The position numbers and the translations under genes were made by a program. A DNA stretch of 7,291 nt. Source: Bacteroidetes bacterium UBA5543 (GTDB lineage Bacteria > Bacteroidota > Bacteroidia > Chitinophagales > Chitinophagaceae). This document shows, piece by piece, positions 5,985-7,291 of the stretch; the stretch's first letter is position 1; every line of letters starts with the position of its first letter. The stretch spans positions 5,316 through 12,606 of the forward strand of contig DINJ01000205.1 in assembly GCA_002423665.1 (NCBI GenBank), read 5' to 3'. A model generated the notes under the pieces. The model saw nothing but the letters and a program-made list of their open reading frames with translations, made no database searches and was not told where the DNA came from.

Positions 5985-6818
5985 CTAATGGCCGAACAAA
6001 CTGGCCTGTGCACCATAAGGGTTAGTGGTGGTATTGCCTTTCCTGGCTGATGGGTGCTGAATATGGTAAACCCCTGTTTCGTTATACCGTGAGGCGATAA
6101 TTACTTGTGTATCGCCTGCGTGTTCATTAAACATTCGGGCAACCAGGTCGGGGTTGTTATTGTCTTTAGACAAGTGGGACAGGAAAATATGGCTCATATG
6201 CCCCGGTTTATGGGTTCTGAACAGTTCCAGCGCCTCGTCGTTGGATAAATGGCCCTTGCCGCCCCTGATGCGTTGCTTCAGGTGTATGGGGTATCGCCCA
6301 CTCTCCAGCATGGACGCATCATAATTGGCTTCAAGAAAAGCGGCATGGCATCGCTTGAAATGCATGGTCAGGTTATCGCATACATTACCTATATCCGTGT
6401 ACACGCCGATGGTTACATCATTGCCTTCAATAGTAAAGCTGTGCGGATCACGGGCATCGTGGTGTTTGGCAAAGGCGGTAATGTCCAGTCCGTTGACGGA
6501 TATACGTTCCTCAGCGGTAAATGTTCTGACAAGTGATTTTTCTACAGACAGCCTGCTGAACCGGAATGTGTTCTCGGTGAAGTACACAGGCAAGTTGTAT
6601 TTTTTAGATAGTACGTTTACGCCTTTTATATGGTCGCCGTGCTCGTGCGAAATGAAAATCGCACTTACGGTTTTCATAGACAGCTTTAACTTGGCCATAC
6701 GCCGCTCAGTTTCGCGGCAGGATAAGCCCGCATCTACCAATACAGCATCGTTACCATTACCTACATAATAACAGTTGCCATTGCTGCCCGAATTTAAAGA
6801 TGCTACGTAAAGCGACAT
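5985..6818 (-). CDS. MBL-fold metallo-hydrolase, YycJ/WalJ-like
   Basis: This is a 277-residue metallo-beta-lactamase-fold hydrolase of the YycJ/WalJ type, whose Firmicutes members are described as DNA-processing nucleases tied to the WalRK locus. The N-terminus MSLYVASLNSGSNGNCYYVG is the typical opening of this group. The metal site is SHEHGDH (57-63: His58, His60, Asp62, His63), with further candidate ligands in AKHHD (117-121), Asp142 in VYTDIG, and His190 and His215 in GHLSN and LSHLSKDNN. I chose the ATG at 6818: the frame stays open upstream, with an ATG at 6839 and a GTG at 6872, but the extra residues (MLIKFRLPCLQ and following) precede the conserved start and look like leader translation. 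No WalRK-like genes lie nearby, so a cell-wall signalling role should not be assumed. It converges on the lipoprotein gene and diverges from the truncated gene at the right edge. Confidence 0.9.
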   Translation of the reverse strand: MSLYVASLNSGSNGNCYYVGNGNDAVLVDAGLSCRETERRMAKLKLSMKTVSAIFISHEHGDHIKGVNVLSKKYNLPVYFTENTFRFSRLSVEKSLVRTFTAEERISVNGLDITAFAKHHDARDPHSFTIEGNDVTIGVYTDIGNVCDNLTMHFKRCHAAFLEANYDASMLESGRYPIHLKQRIRGGKGHLSNDEALELFRTHKPGHMSHIFLSHLSKDNNNPDLVARMFNEHAGDTQVIIASRYNETGVYHIQHPSARKGNTTTNPYGAQASLFGH

Positions 6819-6900
6819 AACAGGCAAAGAAACTAACATCTGCAGACATGGCAAACGAAATTTTATAAGCACCGGCTATACCAGAATGTGACATTTGTCA
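6819..6900. promoter_or_regulatory. Divergent intergenic region with a short palindrome
   Basis: This 82-base gap should hold the promoters of the MBL-fold gene (minus) and the right-edge gene (plus). The clearest structure is the inverted repeat TGACA-TT-TGTCA at 6889-6900, ending directly before the plus-strand ATG. No full TAnnTTTG match is seen for the MBL gene; the plus strand has GACATTTG (6890-6897, one mismatch) and an exact TACCTTTG at 6924-6931, the latter already inside the drawn reading frame. Promoter positions therefore remain undecided. Confidence 0.3.
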
Positions 6901-7291
6901 ATGTTTTATATGGCTGTATTTGTTACCTTTGTTTCCTTGTTACGGATATTATCCATATTGGTTTTCGCAATAATGGTACTGGTACAGACGCCGGTAAGCC
7001 AGTTGTTTAAAATTACAGAGCTGGTAGAGCACTATGCTGAACACCGCAACCTGGATGAGCATATGAGCTTCTCCGATTTTCTGGCTATGCACTATGCGCA
7101 TAATGATGTGCAATATCCTGACCACGACAGGGATATGCAACTACCGTTCAAGCAATATCATTGCAGTTCTCTTGTATTCACTTTTTTACACACTCCTGAA
7201 TACATCGTTACAGATAAATTTGTGTTTGCACATACGGAGCAAACCAAGCAATTATTCAGGTCGCCATTCCATTCTTCCGAATTGCTTGCCA
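6901..7291 (+). CDS. Histidine-rich exported protein of the type found beside RND metal-efflux genes (3' end off window)
   Basis: The frame is open from ATG 6901 to the right edge (130 complete codons). An N-terminal hydrophobic segment (about residues 5-28, with a single Arg15) looks like a signal peptide or anchor. It is followed by a region rich in His and Asp: ITELVEHYAEHRNLDEHMSF, FLAMHYAHNDV, and DHDRDMQLPFKQYHC, with seven His between residues 44 and 87 plus Cys88. From memory this matches a family of small uncharacterised Bacteroidota exported proteins (LVEHFxEH ... FLxMHYAH ... DYEKDMKLPFKSH ... SSYLxxIWQPPK) often encoded just ahead of CzcA/CusA-type RND and TolC-like efflux genes. 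The window stops at HSSELLA, about where the IWQPP end would follow. The start is uncertain: ATG 6901, ATG 6910, or TTG 6937, which gives an n-region M-L-R and the length I expect before LVEH. It diverges from the MBL-fold gene. Confidence 0.75.
   Translation, partial: MFYMAVFVTFVSLLRILSILVFAIMVLVQTPVSQLFKITELVEHYAEHRNLDEHMSFSDFLAMHYAHNDVQYPDHDRDMQLPFKQYHCSSLVFTFLHTPEYIVTDKFVFAHTEQTKQLFRSPFHSSELLA

Noticed and set aside
6325..6768. A 147-codon plus-strand open frame opposite the MBL-fold gene, and a second overlapping one at 6249-6536
   Set aside because: Both lie wholly antisense to a gene with intact metal-binding motifs and show no protein-family features.
6819..6872. Longer N-terminus for the MBL-fold protein (GTG 6872 or ATG 6839)
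   Set aside because: The family-typical start MSLYVASLNSGSNGN begins at ATG 6818; the extra 18 residues precede the conserved fold and have no support.
6876..6901. Sigma-70-like TTGACA and TATAGC on the minus strand upstream of the MBL-fold gene
   Set aside because: The spacing is 15 bases and the Bacteroidota primary sigma factor uses TTG/TAnnTTTG, so the E. coli-like match is more likely chance; part of it is the palindrome at 6889-6900.
1..7291. Mobile element, phage, toxin-antitoxin, CRISPR or retron-like system
   Set aside because: I found no transposase, integrase, reverse transcriptase or Cas-like protein, no repeat array and no terminal repeats; the genes are mostly chromosomal housekeeping families.

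Overview
The window looks like chromosomal DNA from a member of the Bacteroidota, probably the Chitinophagaceae or a close relative. This rests on the protein families present (a GWxTD-domain exported protein, WbqC, a Bacteroidota-type Mpl ligase, a YycJ-type metallo-hydrolase and a metal-efflux-associated small exported protein), on the lack of convincing Shine-Dalgarno sequences, on A-rich translation starts, and on at least one good match to the Bacteroidota -7 promoter element TAnnTTTG. GC content is moderate by eye. No rRNA, tRNA, CRISPR array, insertion sequence, phage gene or long repeat is visible, and there is no gene-free stretch above 100 bases.

Layout, left to right. (1) Positions 1-2050, minus strand: a two-gene unit made of an exported GWxTD-domain protein followed, after 7 bases, by dapF, whose C-terminal third runs off the left edge. 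(2) Position 2096, plus strand: a WbqC-family protein, diverging from the GWxTD gene across a 45-base gap that holds a perfect 8-base inverted repeat. (3) Positions 2747-5706, minus strand: a probable three-gene operon read from the right, mpl, then a DEDDh 3'-5' exonuclease, then a polyprenol-phosphate-mannose-synthase-like GT2 glycosyltransferase. The last gene abuts wbqC tail to tail with no base between the stop codons. (4) Positions 5770-5910, plus strand: a 46-residue predicted lipoprotein, diverging from mpl. (5) Positions 5985-6818, minus strand: a YycJ/WalJ-type MBL-fold hydrolase, separated from the lipoprotein gene by a probable bidirectional terminator hairpin. (6) Position 6901 to the right edge, plus strand: a truncated, histidine-rich exported protein of a type I associate with heavy-metal RND efflux loci in Bacteroidota.

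Functionally the window is mainly envelope housekeeping. DapF makes meso-diaminopimelate; Mpl reattaches the recycled tripeptide L-Ala-gamma-D-Glu-meso-DAP to UDP-MurNAc; the GT2 enzyme probably loads a sugar onto a polyprenyl phosphate carrier; WbqC is a poorly understood protein linked elsewhere to surface glycans. GWxTD and the small lipoprotein are exported proteins of unknown function. I see no convincing new multi-gene system. The items most worth a second look are the 46-residue lipoprotein, the histidine-rich protein at the right edge, the GWxTD-dapF pairing, and the compact divergent control regions.
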